Positions 51,807 through 61,347 of a stretch of 64,000 nucleotides of DNA are shown here, piece by piece. The notes under the pieces are model-generated. The model ran no database searches, was not told the origin of the DNA, and saw nothing but the letters and a program-made list of their open reading frames with translations. Every line of letters starts with the position of its first letter. Position 1 is the first letter of the stretch. The position numbers and the translations under genes are program-made. Source of the stretch: Flammeovirga agarivorans (lineage in GTDB: Bacteria; Bacteroidota; Bacteroidia; Cytophagales; Flammeovirgaceae); NCBI RefSeq assembly GCF_012641475.1, contig NZ_JABAIL010000014.1, positions 62,001 through 126,000 of the forward strand. Direction: 5' to 3'.

Positions 51807-52637
51807 ATGGCTATCACAGCACAAGACGTAAAAAAGCTTCGTACTATGACAGGTGCGGGTATGATGGATTGTAAAAAAGCTTTAGCTGAGGCTGAAGGCG
51901 ATATCGACAAAGCAGTTGAGATCCTTCGTAAAAAAGGTCAAAAATTAGCTGCTAAAAGAGCTGATAGAGAGACTACTGAAGGTCAAGTTTTCGTTTACAC
52001 TAACGATGACAACTCTAAATCAGTTGCTTTAGCATTCGCTTGCGAAACTGAACCTGTATCTGTAAACGACGAGTTCAAAGCATTAGGTCAAAAATTACTT
52101 GACGCTGCTGTTGCTTCAGACGCTAAAACTGCTGAAGACGTTCTTGCATTAGAGATCGACGGTGCTCCTGCTACTGAAGCAATCACTGCTCTTACTGCAA
52201 AAATGGGTGAAAAAATGGAAATTAGCGGTTTCGCTAACGTTTCTGGTGCTGCAGTTGCTGCATATAAGCACGGTTCATCAATCGCGGTATTAGTTGAGCT
52301 TTCAGAAGCTGCTGACGAAACTGTATTAGAAGCTGGTAGAAACGTAGGTATGCAAGTTGCTGCTATGCGTCCATTAGCTTTATCTGCTGATGATGTAGAT
52401 CCTGCAGTTATCGCTAAAGAAAAAGAAATTGGTGTTGAGCGTGCACGTCAAGAAGGTAAGCCTGAGCATATCTTAGAGCGTATTGCAGACGGTTACGTGA
52501 AGAAATTCTTAAAAGAAAACACTCTTCTTGAGCAAGCTTACGTTAAAGAGCCTAGCCAATCGGTTAAAGCTTACGTAGGTAGCGTGAAATCTGGTATGGA
52601 AGTTAAATCTTTCTTCAGAGTTTCAACTGGTAAGTAA
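51807..52637 (+). CDS. tsf: Translation elongation factor Ts
   Basis: 276 residues. N-terminal UBA-like domain with KLRTMTGAGMMDCKKALAEAEGDIDKAVEILRKKG, and the dimerisation and core regions with VAMRPLAL-like sequence (VAAMRPLALSADDVDP). It exchanges GDP for GTP on EF-Tu. Last gene of the rpsB cluster, ending in a terminator. Confidence 0.95.
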   Translation: MAITAQDVKKLRTMTGAGMMDCKKALAEAEGDIDKAVEILRKKGQKLAAKRADRETTEGQVFVYTNDDNSKSVALAFACETEPVSVNDEFKALGQKLLDAAVASDAKTAEDVLALEIDGAPATEAITALTAKMGEKMEISGFANVSGAAVAAYKHGSSIAVLVELSEAADETVLEAGRNVGMQVAAMRPLALSADDVDPAVIAKEKEIGVERARQEGKPEHILERIADGYVKKFLKENTLLEQAYVKEPSQSVKAYVGSVKSGMEVKSFFRVSTGK

Positions 52638-52666
52638 TTCATTCCGAAAGGAAATAATTATATTGA

Positions 52667-52704
52667 AAAGAGGTCTAATCTTCATTGATTAGACCTCTTT
52701 TTTT
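52667..52704 (+). terminator. Terminator of the rpsB-tsf cluster
   Basis: Perfect stem AAAGAGGTCTAATC/GATTAGACCTCTTT followed by further T, about 30 bases after tsf. Confidence 0.85.
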
Positions 52705-52753
52705 ATTAAATGAATGGATGATAGATTGACAACAACTGGGAAAAATATTCTAC

Positions 52754-52791
52754 AAAAAAGGACACTCTACAGAAAATAGAGTGTCCTTTTT
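52754..52791 (-). terminator. Terminator of the gldKLMN transcript
   Basis: Perfect stem AAGGACACTCTA/TAGAGTGTCCTT, and on the minus strand a T6 tract, 20 bases after the gldN stop. Confidence 0.8.
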
Positions 52792-52811
52792 ATATATTTT
52801 GATTTATCGAA

Positions 52812-53705
52812 TTAGTTAGACCATAAGTCTGATTCAAACTCAACTAAATCATATTTGTATTCTAAGCCTTTCATTAGGGCAATATCACCTTTAGCATCTC
52901 CATACAATAAAGCGATATCTTTATCTTGAGTATTAGAGTATTTAGTGATCTTACCATCGAATAACAATAGATCGAATGCATCTGATAAGTTTTTACTTTC
53001 AGCAAGGTTCTTATCATTGTACCATAGTGCATCTCTGTTTTCTTTGAATAAGTTTTCAACAACCTCTTTGTAAGAGAATGAAGCAACTTGTCTTTCTAGA
53101 GTACCACCGTTATTCTCAGCAGGAAGAACTAATGATAACACTTGGATGTCGTGAATCCACTTACCTCTTCTTCTATCGAATAAGATATCAACCTTTACAT
53201 CCATCAAATAGATATCTTCTGGATATAATTCATCAGACGATTCAGCTACAGCTCCACCGCCAGCACTACCAGAGTCATCACCCCAGCCGCCACCGCCGCC
53301 AGTGTCACCCCAGCCGCCGCCGCCGCCGCCGCCCCAATCGTCGCCGCCGCCCCAGTCGTCACCGCCGCCTGAGTCGCCACCTAGATTAGGTTTCTTGATA
53401 CGTTCTTTAAACTCATCAATTGTTAAACGTTTCTTTAAAGAATCATTTTCATATGGTCTAAGCAAACTACTCTTTACTGCATCAATCATTAGCTTAGGTA
53501 ACCATCTATTCTTTGCAAAGAAAGGTTGGTTGATTTTATCATTAAGATTAACTCTATACCAAACAGTTCTTTTGAACATTATATCTGCATTACGAACAGG
53601 TCTTACAGAGTGCTTATTCCATTCACTCTCATCAATCTCCTGTGCATAAGCCACACTAGCAACGATAGTCAATGCTAGTAGAAGTAATCCTCTTAGACTT
53701 TTCAT
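52812..53705 (-). CDS. gldN: GldN/PorN, type IX secretion periplasmic ring protein
   Basis: 297 residues from the ATG at 53705, where the signal peptide MKSLRGLLLLALTIVASVAYAQ begins. GldN family patterns: VRPVRNADIMFKRTVWYRVNLNDKINQPFF and VDILFDRRRGKWIHDIQV. GldN works with GldK in the periplasmic ring of the T9SS. Unusual: residues 109-151 are a glycine/tryptophan/aspartate-rich insert (GGGDDWGGG repeats) encoded by GC-rich DNA. Fourth and last of gldKLMN, 10 bp after gldM. Confidence 0.92.
   Translation of the reverse strand: MKSLRGLLLLALTIVASVAYAQEIDESEWNKHSVRPVRNADIMFKRTVWYRVNLNDKINQPFFAKNRWLPKLMIDAVKSSLLRPYENDSLKKRLTIDEFKERIKKPNLGGDSGGGDDWGGGDDWGGGGGGGWGDTGGGGGWGDDSGSAGGGAVAESSDELYPEDIYLMDVKVDILFDRRRGKWIHDIQVLSLVLPAENNGGTLERQVASFSYKEVVENLFKENRDALWYNDKNLAESKNLSDAFDLLLFDGKITKYSNTQDKDIALLYGDAKGDIALMKGLEYKYDLVEFESDLWSN
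53253..53381 (-). repeat. GC-rich glycine-repeat tract inside gldN
   Basis: Encodes residues 109-151 of GldN. Glycines are written mostly GGC here, unlike the GGT/GGA used around it, giving a local GC peak on a low-GC background. Repeats of the type GGGDDW and GGGGGW are seen. Confidence 0.85.
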
Positions 53706-53715
53706 AATTAAATTC

Positions 53716-55326
53716 TTAGTATACTGCGATAGTTGTAATACCACCTACACCTGGTACAGTCTCTGTATTACCTTGTGAGTTTTTACGTACAACTTTTTTC
53801 ACATCGATTACAATACGTACACCATCAGTTTTTGGTGCGTTTCTTAGGATATTTCCGATATCCATATCTTGCTTACCGCCAGTAAGACGAATTGGTTTAC
53901 CGATTGGCTTAGTACCAAAAGCAACTGTTGCTTCCCAATCCACAACTCTATAGTTTGCCTCATCTGGTAAAGCTGCCTTAAATTCTGAATCCGCCACTGG
54001 ACGAACACGTAATTTAGAAGTTTTACGAGAGATACCTTTCTTTAAATCCACACCTGGGAATTCGATTGAAGGTTTAGGTACACCACGAGTTTTGAAAGAT
54101 TTAGTACCAATCTTATTACCACCACTTGTCACAGTTAAGTTTACTGACTTAGCCTTTAACGTTGGGATAATCGTTGCTACTTTACCTTTGCTCATTACTT
54201 TAGCGTTAGTTGCAGTAAATCTAGGGTTGTAAGACTCACCTAAAGCAGGTACGTCAACAACTAATTTGTTTGCAACATTTCTATATAAAGCATTTACTGT
54301 AGCTGAATTAACTGAGATAGATGGTTTTACAACCACATATTCTTCTTCAACTAGTAATGTTGTATCACCGAAAGGTGTTGTATAAGTAATAGCACCTTTC
54401 CAAGTTTGAGTTGAACGACCGTTTTTGTCATATTTTACTGGCTTTGCTGGGAACTTCACTTCACCAACACCATCTACAACTTTAATAGAACTACCGTTAT
54501 ACTGCATTCTTGGTTTTGCAGCTGAAGAAGACGCAGCAATAAACATTGTTGCCTCATAATCTAAACCTGCTGCTACATACTTAGATGTAGGTTTTACAAC
54601 TGCAACAACTTTATCGAAAACTACTCTACCACCTACACGATCATTAAGTACTTTTAATACTTTAGTTTCATTTTGAAGAACTTCTGATGACATTTCTGAA
54701 AGAATTGCCATACAAGCTGCAGCTGGAGTTTCTTCAAATTGAATGTAAGCGAAATCTTTATTCTTGTTGTCCTTATCGTTTTTATATTGTGGCATATCCT
54801 TCGCAGGTTTCGCCAACTTACCGATCTTCTTCCAAGTCTTAGTAGTGTCAAACTTCTCAGCTACTGCATCATAATGCTTAGCTAATTCATTTAACTTCTT
54901 CTCTAAGTCGTATGCTTTACCTTTTTTCTTAGCACCTTCAACACCGATCAGGATATTACCAGGAATTTGAGTATCACTCTTTCCTTTTAATTCTCCGTTT
55001 TCTTTGCCTCCAGTTTTCTCAATGATTTCTTTTTTCAAATCATCGATATATGCGATTACTTTAGATGTTTCTTTTCTTAGAGCTTGAGCTTCAGATAAAA
55101 CTTCTTTTGTAATTTCATTATTCTTCTTTGCAACTGCAGCCTCAATCGCGTGCAATTGTCTATCATTTTCTTGATGAGTAATGCCATTTGAGTTCTCTAA
55201 AGATTGCTCAATAAACATAAACTTGTCAAGTACTGTGTTACTTACGTTCAACGCAAGCATGGCCATTAGCACTAAGTACATTAGGCCAATCATCCGTTGT
55301 CTTGGTGTTTCCTTACCTCCTGCCAT
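53716..55326 (-). CDS. gldM: GldM/PorM, type IX secretion motor stator shaft
   Basis: 536 residues. A single N-terminal membrane helix (RQRMIGLMYLVLMAMLALNVSNTVL, about 9-33) is followed by a long periplasmic part of several beta domains. GldM/PorM spans the inner membrane and reaches into the periplasm, taking energy from the proton gradient with GldL to drive secretion and gliding. Complete; 51 bp after gldL. Confidence 0.93.
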   Translation of the reverse strand: MAGGKETPRQRMIGLMYLVLMAMLALNVSNTVLDKFMFIEQSLENSNGITHQENDRQLHAIEAAVAKKNNEITKEVLSEAQALRKETSKVIAYIDDLKKEIIEKTGGKENGELKGKSDTQIPGNILIGVEGAKKKGKAYDLEKKLNELAKHYDAVAEKFDTTKTWKKIGKLAKPAKDMPQYKNDKDNKNKDFAYIQFEETPAAACMAILSEMSSEVLQNETKVLKVLNDRVGGRVVFDKVVAVVKPTSKYVAAGLDYEATMFIAASSSAAKPRMQYNGSSIKVVDGVGEVKFPAKPVKYDKNGRSTQTWKGAITYTTPFGDTTLLVEEEYVVVKPSISVNSATVNALYRNVANKLVVDVPALGESYNPRFTATNAKVMSKGKVATIIPTLKAKSVNLTVTSGGNKIGTKSFKTRGVPKPSIEFPGVDLKKGISRKTSKLRVRPVADSEFKAALPDEANYRVVDWEATVAFGTKPIGKPIRLTGGKQDMDIGNILRNAPKTDGVRIVIDVKKVVRKNSQGNTETVPGVGGITTIAVY

Positions 55327-55377
55327 TAGTCTTTTAAGATTATTGTGTTAAAAAATAGACTTTGTGAAAGACTAAAA

Positions 55378-56196
55378 TTAACCTTTCATTGCAGTTAGCA
55401 TTTTACCATATACATTGTTCAACTGAGTTAAGTTAGTTGTCAATGTAGACATTTGAGTCTTGAATTTAGAAGCTTCTTTAGATGCTTCATCCATACTTTG
55501 AACAGCTGTAGCTAAATTACCGTGGAACTTGTTAATAGTCTTAAGGTGGTTGTTAGCATCCTTAAGCTCCATTTCGTATACTGCATTTAAAGCACCTAAG
55601 TTCTTAGTAATTGCTTGTACTTGAGCTTGGTGAGCTTTAGAATCAGCAGCAGTACCTTCCATAGTTTTCATTGCTGTAACTGTAGTAGAGAAAGACTTAT
55701 TCAAGTCGCCCATTGATTTTGTAGCTACTTGTAAGCTTCTTGAGTACTCGTCTGACGCACCTGCTACGCTAGCAACAGATTTCATTTGACCTACTGACTT
55801 GTTTAAGTTCTCCATACCTGAACCAAAGTTCTTGAATACTTCTGGAGTTAATTTAGCGTCAGCAAGTAATTTATCCATAGCACCTAATGCTGCTAAGTCT
55901 TTTGAAGGATCTGCTTTTGCTTTCTTTTTAGGAGCAGCAGCTTCACCGCTTAATAATTCTGGATAAGCTAATTCCCAATCATAATGTTTCTCAACTGGAG
56001 GAGCTGGAGCAAATGCACCCATAAAGAATAATAATGCCTCAGTAATTAGACCCGCTGCTAAGATTGGACCACCGTTCGGTAAGTGAAGAATCTTGAACAT
56101 GGCTCCAATAATTACAACTGATGCTCCTAAGTTTGTTAAGATCGGAACATACACTCTGTAGAACTTTTGTCTACCTGTTTCGTGAAAATGGCTCAT
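55378..56196 (-). CDS. gldL: GldL/PorL, type IX secretion motor protein
   Basis: 272 residues. Two N-terminal membrane helices (PILTNLGASVVIIGAMFKIL and ILAAGLITEALLFFMGAF), the pair that forms the ion path with GldM, then a cytosolic coiled-coil region. The family is complete here, between gldK and gldM. Confidence 0.93.
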   Translation of the reverse strand: MSHFHETGRQKFYRVYVPILTNLGASVVIIGAMFKILHLPNGGPILAAGLITEALLFFMGAFAPAPPVEKHYDWELAYPELLSGEAAAPKKKAKADPSKDLAALGAMDKLLADAKLTPEVFKNFGSGMENLNKSVGQMKSVASVAGASDEYSRSLQVATKSMGDLNKSFSTTVTAMKTMEGTAADSKAHQAQVQAITKNLGALNAVYEMELKDANNHLKTINKFHGNLATAVQSMDEASKEASKFKTQMSTLTTNLTQLNNVYGKMLTAMKG

Positions 56197-56284
56197 TTCT
56201 GTCTGCTTAAAAATTTTCTAATTGATGTTTTTGATAATGTTGCTTACCAATAAGATGGTTATAAAACACGTTCAAACTAAATTA

Positions 56285-57337
56285 CTAAAAATCAAATCCT
56301 GAAGATCTACCCAAGTTGATCATTACACAACGGAATCCAATATAAGATCTCGCTTGTGTCTCAAACTCGTATGATCTAGTACCTGTTTGGATGTAATAAG
56401 GAATATCTTTCCAAGATCCTCCTCTTACAATCTTCTTAGGTTCATTAGGATCTGTATAAGTTGGGTTCAAGTCCCAAACAATCGGATAACCAGCAGGGTT
56501 GTAAGCATCATCACACCACTCTGCAACATTACCTGACATATCATACAAACCAAATCCGTTAGGGAAATAAGCTGCAACTGGAGATGTATATGAATATCCA
56601 TCATCATAATAGTTACCTCTACCTGGTTTGAAGTTTGCTAAAGCACATCCCTTACCATTTCTCACGTAAGGTCCACCCCAAGGGTATTTCGCCATATCAA
56701 GACCACCTCTTGCAGAATATTCCCACTCTGCTTCTGTTGGTAATCTAAATGCTGGCATTTCCGCCATACCTTGCTCTGTTCTATATCCGTTGTAGTGTCT
56801 TGTTCTCCAAGCACAGAATTCAACTGCAGCTCTTCTTGTAACACCTACTACTGGATAATCGTCAAATGCAGGATGACTGTAGTAATAGTCTTGCATAGGC
56901 TCACCCATATGGTAAGAGAAATCTTTTTCCCAAACAGTAGTGTCTGGTCTTAATTCCTCTTGAATCTGTTCGTAAGTCCAGTCTGCACTAGTATCAGATT
57001 CAGCCTCCATACCTTCAATAAATTGACGGTATTCATTGTTTGTAATCTCTGTCTCATCCATGAAGAAGCCACTAATAGTAACTTGTTTGTTCATGTTGAT
57101 CATAGAGTACGTAATATCTTCATCTGCCTGTCCCATGTGGAATGTACCACCAGGAACGTTCGTCATACCGTAAGGTATAACTTGCGCATCCCATTCAGGA
57201 CGGTCTTGAGAGCCTATTAACTCTCCACCATCAGAGCCGCTTCCGCCTCCTAATAGGCCGCCCCCTCCACAACTCTGAGTTAAGACAGCCAAAATGCTTA
57301 ACAAACCCGTAAGCCTTTGTAATGACAAGCTTTTCAT
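56285..57337 (-). CDS. gldK: GldK/PorK, FGE-like lipoprotein of the type IX secretion ring
   Basis: 350 residues. The lipoprotein signal ends in VLTQSC and is followed by a short glycine-rich linker. The rest is a formylglycine-generating-enzyme-like (sulfatase-modifying) domain: VPGGTFHMGQADED, ITNNEYRQFIEG, RLPTEAEWEYSARGG, GNVAEWCDDAY and IVRGGSW. GldK makes the outer-membrane ring with GldN. First gene of gldKLMN, 160 bp downstream of porP. Confidence 0.93.
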   Translation of the reverse strand: MKSLSLQRLTGLLSILAVLTQSCGGGGLLGGGSGSDGGELIGSQDRPEWDAQVIPYGMTNVPGGTFHMGQADEDITYSMINMNKQVTISGFFMDETEITNNEYRQFIEGMEAESDTSADWTYEQIQEELRPDTTVWEKDFSYHMGEPMQDYYYSHPAFDDYPVVGVTRRAAVEFCAWRTRHYNGYRTEQGMAEMPAFRLPTEAEWEYSARGGLDMAKYPWGGPYVRNGKGCALANFKPGRGNYYDDGYSYTSPVAAYFPNGFGLYDMSGNVAEWCDDAYNPAGYPIVWDLNPTYTDPNEPKKIVRGGSWKDIPYYIQTGTRSYEFETQARSYIGFRCVMINLGRSSGFDF

Positions 57338-57497
57338 ATTCTAAAAATTCTCCTCTTGGATATTATTTTGTTTCTTATCTGATAGATAGTTAATAAAATC
57401 TAATCTAGATCGATAACACTTGGTAACAAAACAAAAATGAATCCAAAAAGAGGAAATCGTAAAAAAAAATTAAAAAAGTAGGTCTATTATTCCTAAA

Positions 57498-58466
57498 TCA
57501 ATCATGTCTGTAACGTGGTGTACGTATAGCTGAAGGTGTTTTTGTACCAAACGAATTAAAACTAAATGATAGTATTATTTCATGGCTTGTTGGTGCCTTT
57601 GCAGATTGATCTTTCATCGTATAATCGAAAGCATAACCAAGGTGTAACTTTCTGCTTTTCAAAGCATATACACCTGCTAAAATACTTAAAGCTTCTATTT
57701 CTCTAATTCCTGCACCCACGTAAACCCATTCTTGTAGGTTTGCTAATAACGTAGCATCGAAGGTAAATGTGTCCAAATCTGACTTGATTAATACAGAAGG
57801 TTGTAAAATAACATTATTTGTAATATCAAAAGACATCCCGAACATTCCGTTGAAAGACATTTTCAAAGCTGAAAATGGGCTATTTTCACCACCTACAAAC
57901 TCTGATGGCACCAAATGTTTCGCTGCAATACCTGCATATAATCGTTCATGTTGAAAGTATACACCTGCTGATACATCAGGAACAATTGAATTTAAAGATT
58001 GTCCTGATCTAAGAAATGGATCATTCTCATTAACAAAGCGTAAGCGTTCTTCATTTACTGAACGATCATAAACTCCTCCTCTCAAACCAAATGATAAAGT
58101 ACCTTTCTTTACCGGTACATAGTAAGATACTGAAAGCTGAGCTTCCAAATTCCTCATCAAGCCTACATCATCATTTAACACATGAAAACCTACACCCAAT
58201 TTTTTAGAGTTAATAGGAGCCGTTAATGAAAAAAACTGAGTATTCAGCGTCCCGGTATCATCAAAAGTACCTTCATAGCCTAACCATTGAGTACGATGAA
58301 TTAGAGATGCCTCTGCATCTTCTGAAGTCATCCCTACGGCAGCAGGGTTATGAAATGGTTTAGAAAACATGTACTGTGTAAACTGAGGATCTTGTTGTGC
58401 TTTAGTTTCATAAGAGATGATAAAGAAAACAATACCGCTTAATAGTAACGCTTTGAATTGCTGCAT
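57498..58466 (-). CDS. porP: PorP/SprF family type IX secretion membrane protein
   Basis: 322 residues from the ATG at 58466, which begins the signal MQQFKALLLSGIVFFIISYETKAQ. The first conserved box, QDPQFTQYMFSKPFHNPAAVG, is the hallmark of PorP/SprF. The rest is an outer-membrane barrel. The order porP-gldK-gldL-gldM-gldN is that of Porphyromonas porPKLMN. It could be needed for secretion of particular cargo, such as CHU_C-type proteins. Confidence 0.9.
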   Translation of the reverse strand: MQQFKALLLSGIVFFIISYETKAQQDPQFTQYMFSKPFHNPAAVGMTSEDAEASLIHRTQWLGYEGTFDDTGTLNTQFFSLTAPINSKKLGVGFHVLNDDVGLMRNLEAQLSVSYYVPVKKGTLSFGLRGGVYDRSVNEERLRFVNENDPFLRSGQSLNSIVPDVSAGVYFQHERLYAGIAAKHLVPSEFVGGENSPFSALKMSFNGMFGMSFDITNNVILQPSVLIKSDLDTFTFDATLLANLQEWVYVGAGIREIEALSILAGVYALKSRKLHLGYAFDYTMKDQSAKAPTSHEIILSFSFNSFGTKTPSAIRTPRYRHD

Positions 58467-58632
58467 AGCTTTAAAGTCAACAGATGTTTTGAACAAGGGT
58501 TAGATTTATGAGTAATATTTGAGTTGAATAGATGAATTCAAATCAGGTATTCAAATAATTTGAGGAGACTTTTTAAAGATTGCCCCTTATACAATTAACA
58601 AAAAAATACATTGGTTTCCATGGATTTTGAAC

Positions 58633-58670
58633 AAAAAAAAGCACTACATCTTAATTCAAATGTAGTGCTT
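58633..58670 (-). terminator. Terminator of the dtd-DUF4271-hemD operon
   Basis: Perfect stem AAGCACTACAT/ATGTAGTGCTT on the minus strand, then T8, 20 bases after the hemD stop. Confidence 0.8.
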
Positions 58671-58690
58671 CAATAAAAAAGTAATTTTCT

Positions 58691-59470
58691 TTATAGATCA
58701 TTCGCTTCTTTAATGTACAATTCAATAGCTCCTGTCATAGATGGGGCATTTGGTAATGGTGCTTCCACATCCAAATGTAATCCTGCATCTCTAACTGCAG
58801 AGGCTGTTGTAGGTCCAAACGCTGCAATACGAGTCTCTTTTTGCTCGAAATCAGGGAAGTTTGTAAACAATGATTTAATACCAGAAGGGCTGAAGAATGC
58901 AATCATATCGTAGAAGATATCGCTTAGATCAGATAGATCTGCAGCAACTGTACGATAAATAATCGCTTCATTCATCTCAATACCAGCCTCATCCATAAAG
59001 TTTGGAATATCTTCCTTTCTAATGTCTGAACAAGGGAATAAGTATTTTTCTGACTTATGTTTTTTGAACAAATCAAACATATCTCTTGCAGTTTTGTAGC
59101 CAGTAAAAAGCTTACGCTTTCTAACTACAATATACTTTTGCAGATAATTTGCTGTTTGCTCTGAAATACAGAAGTATTTCATATCTGAAGGAACCTCGAC
59201 TTTTAGTTCCTTACATAATCTAAAGAAATGATCAATTGCATTTCTTGATGTGAAAATAACGGCTGTATGCTCAAGAATATTAATCTTCTGTGATCTAAAT
59301 TCCTTCGCAGTTACACCTTTTACTTCAATAAAAGGGCGGAAATCAATTTTAATCCCATACTTCTCACCTAATTTATGGTAAGGAGAGTTCTGGTTTGCGG
59401 GCTCTGGCTGTGACACCAATATCGATTTTACAGCTTTCTTCACCTCTTTTCCTGCTATGTCGTTTGCCAT
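58691..59470 (-). CDS. hemD: Uroporphyrinogen-III synthase
   Basis: 259 residues with the HEM4 two-domain layout: ILEHTAVIFTSRNAIDHFFRL and the later AFFSPSGIKSLFTNFP and IAAFGPTTASAVRDAGLHLDVEAPLPNAPSMTGAIELY. It closes hydroxymethylbilane to uroporphyrinogen III for heme. HemD is poorly conserved in sequence, and this match rests on these motifs. It lies after the DUF4271 gene on the same strand, an arrangement common in Bacteroidota. Confidence 0.87.
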   Translation of the reverse strand: MANDIAGKEVKKAVKSILVSQPEPANQNSPYHKLGEKYGIKIDFRPFIEVKGVTAKEFRSQKINILEHTAVIFTSRNAIDHFFRLCKELKVEVPSDMKYFCISEQTANYLQKYIVVRKRKLFTGYKTARDMFDLFKKHKSEKYLFPCSDIRKEDIPNFMDEAGIEMNEAIIYRTVAADLSDLSDIFYDMIAFFSPSGIKSLFTNFPDFEQKETRIAAFGPTTASAVRDAGLHLDVEAPLPNAPSMTGAIELYIKEANDL

Positions 59471-59523
59471 GCTTTTTCTATATTTTTAAAAAGCCCTCGG
59501 ACTTGTTTGTGAGTTATAAGAAA

Positions 59524-60654
59524 TCAACCAATGAATACCTTTACTGCCAAAAGGGACGGAAGGAATTCAGTCGCGCAAAAATACGAAAATAAATAATTAA
59601 ATCTAAGGTTTACTTGTTTAGATACAGCGATATACACTAAAAAACTCTTTAAAAAGAAGGCAATTCCAATAAAGTTTCTCATAAAATCCCATGATATATA
59701 AAATGGGTTTAACGTCCATAATACACATAAAAACAGGTAAAACAATACATAAACCCATGTCAATTTATAGAATTCTAAACTGTGTACAGAAGACACTTGA
59801 GAATTACTAAAAATATTTCCTAAAAAATAAATCACAAAGAGTCTAAAAGCTACAAATGCAAAGATTGCAAGTATAACATAGAATACATTTATAAAGAATT
59901 CTGACATGTTTCTATTCAACTCTGGAGAGTTCACTTCAGAAAGCCAAATATCTCCTTTTCCAAAGAGCATCATCGACAAGCTTCCTACCAAAGCAAATGA
60001 AAAAAGAAACATGATTAATTGAAGAGTATTCATTTTTGTATCATCCGACCTACCCAATGTAACACCTTCGAATGACTTTAAAATATTATCAGTACCAGTC
60101 TTTAATCCTCCAATTCTTGAAAAAACTCCTACTAAGACAAAAACGATAATAGACCACATCAATAACATCGATCTATAACTAGAGTCATGACGTACGATCA
60201 ATCCTTCATTGAAGTTTTCTTCTTGTGTTTTCTTTGTAATTGTTCTGTAAGAATAGGGTTTATCAGCTAAATATGCTGTTGGATGATCTCCTTGTACTGT
60301 ATTTACAACTATAAGAACTTCTCCAGATTTCTTTACTCGATCCAGAAGTTCATCATTATTAAAGAAGATTTTATTGTTCTTACCTTTGGCTACATCTTGC
60401 AGTTGATTATTAATAAATACTGCAGCACCATCAGGTAAGAGTATTTCAATACCCAATCCACTTAGATCTTCTACATGAAGTAACATGTAGAAATTTTTCG
60501 TAAATGGATGTTGCTCTGGCACATAAGGAACGAATCCTGACACTGCATCATCATAAATCATCCACTTATCTTCCAATGAATAAAAATTGGAGGCAAAATT
60601 CTTTGTTGAAAAGAATAGGATGATCAATAAAGAGATCTTTATTATTCTACTCAT
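59524..60654 (-). CDS. DUF4271 family membrane protein
   Basis: 376 residues. Signal-like N-terminus (ISLLIILFFSTKNFAS), a periplasmic part, then six or so membrane spans in the C-terminal two thirds (WSIIVFVLVGVFSRI, LIMFLFSFALVGSLSMML, VFYVILAIFAFVAFRLFVIYFLG and others). The family is widespread in Bacteroidota next to hemD, and its function is unknown. It starts 4 bp after dtd ends, so they are co-transcribed. Confidence 0.83.
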   Translation of the reverse strand: MSRIIKISLLIILFFSTKNFASNFYSLEDKWMIYDDAVSGFVPYVPEQHPFTKNFYMLLHVEDLSGLGIEILLPDGAAVFINNQLQDVAKGKNNKIFFNNDELLDRVKKSGEVLIVVNTVQGDHPTAYLADKPYSYRTITKKTQEENFNEGLIVRHDSSYRSMLLMWSIIVFVLVGVFSRIGGLKTGTDNILKSFEGVTLGRSDDTKMNTLQLIMFLFSFALVGSLSMMLFGKGDIWLSEVNSPELNRNMSEFFINVFYVILAIFAFVAFRLFVIYFLGNIFSNSQVSSVHSLEFYKLTWVYVLFYLFLCVLWTLNPFYISWDFMRNFIGIAFFLKSFLVYIAVSKQVNLRFNYLFSYFCATEFLPSLLAVKVFIG

Positions 60655-60658
60655 TAAA

Positions 60659-61111
60659 TTATTTTCTATCTCTAGAATCTATAATTATCGTTACAGGTCC
60701 ATCATTTAACAGCGATACTTGCATATCCGCTCCAAACTCTCCTGTTTGTATCGATTTACCTGTCAACTCCTCTAACTTTTTTATCATATCATTATACAAA
60801 GGGATGGCTTTCTCAGGAGGAGCTGCATTGATATAAGATGGACGATTCCCTTTTTTTGTACTGGCATGCAATGTAAACTGTGAAATCAATAATATATCAC
60901 CATCTACATCACCTAATGCTAAATTCATTTTTCCGTTTTCATCAGAAAAAATACGCATCCCTACTATTTTCTTCGCTAACCATTCAATATCTGAAAGGTC
61001 ATCTTCATGTCCAACCCCTAATAAAATGAGTAACCCTGATGTTATTTCTCCTTTTACTTCTCCTTCAATTTCTACCTTGGCAGAAGTTACTCTTTGTATA
61101 ACTGCGTTCAT
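60659..61111 (-). CDS. dtd: D-aminoacyl-tRNA deacylase
   Basis: 150 residues. Typical motifs: MNAVIQRVTSAKVEIEG start, LLISQFTLHA (about 74-83), GNRPSY (about 88-93) and the C-terminal NDGPVTIIIDSR. It removes D-amino acids from tRNA. First gene of the operon with DUF4271 and hemD. Confidence 0.95.
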   Translation of the reverse strand: MNAVIQRVTSAKVEIEGEVKGEITSGLLILLGVGHEDDLSDIEWLAKKIVGMRIFSDENGKMNLALGDVDGDILLISQFTLHASTKKGNRPSYINAAPPEKAIPLYNDMIKKLEELTGKSIQTGEFGADMQVSLLNDGPVTIIIDSRDRK

Positions 61112-61347
61112 TAGTTATGACTATTGTTATAAATTCAATACTCGAATTCCACGAATTTAATCGAATCCAACAATTTTTTTTAATCTTGATTTATTTTTGA
61201 TTAAAATAGTGGTATAAACTTTGATGATTTTTTAAATTATTCAGATTAAACGATAACTAAACAGTATTTTCATACTCGGTTTAAAATAAAAAGCAAAATT
61301 TTAAGTTATACGTATATCAACTCCAAAAAAGAGAAAATTATTTTACC

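Noticed and set aside
53078-53649. Plus-strand frames rich in Arg/His/Pro/Ser opposite gldN
   Set aside because: They are the reverse complement of the glycine-repeat tract and carry no start or domain signals.
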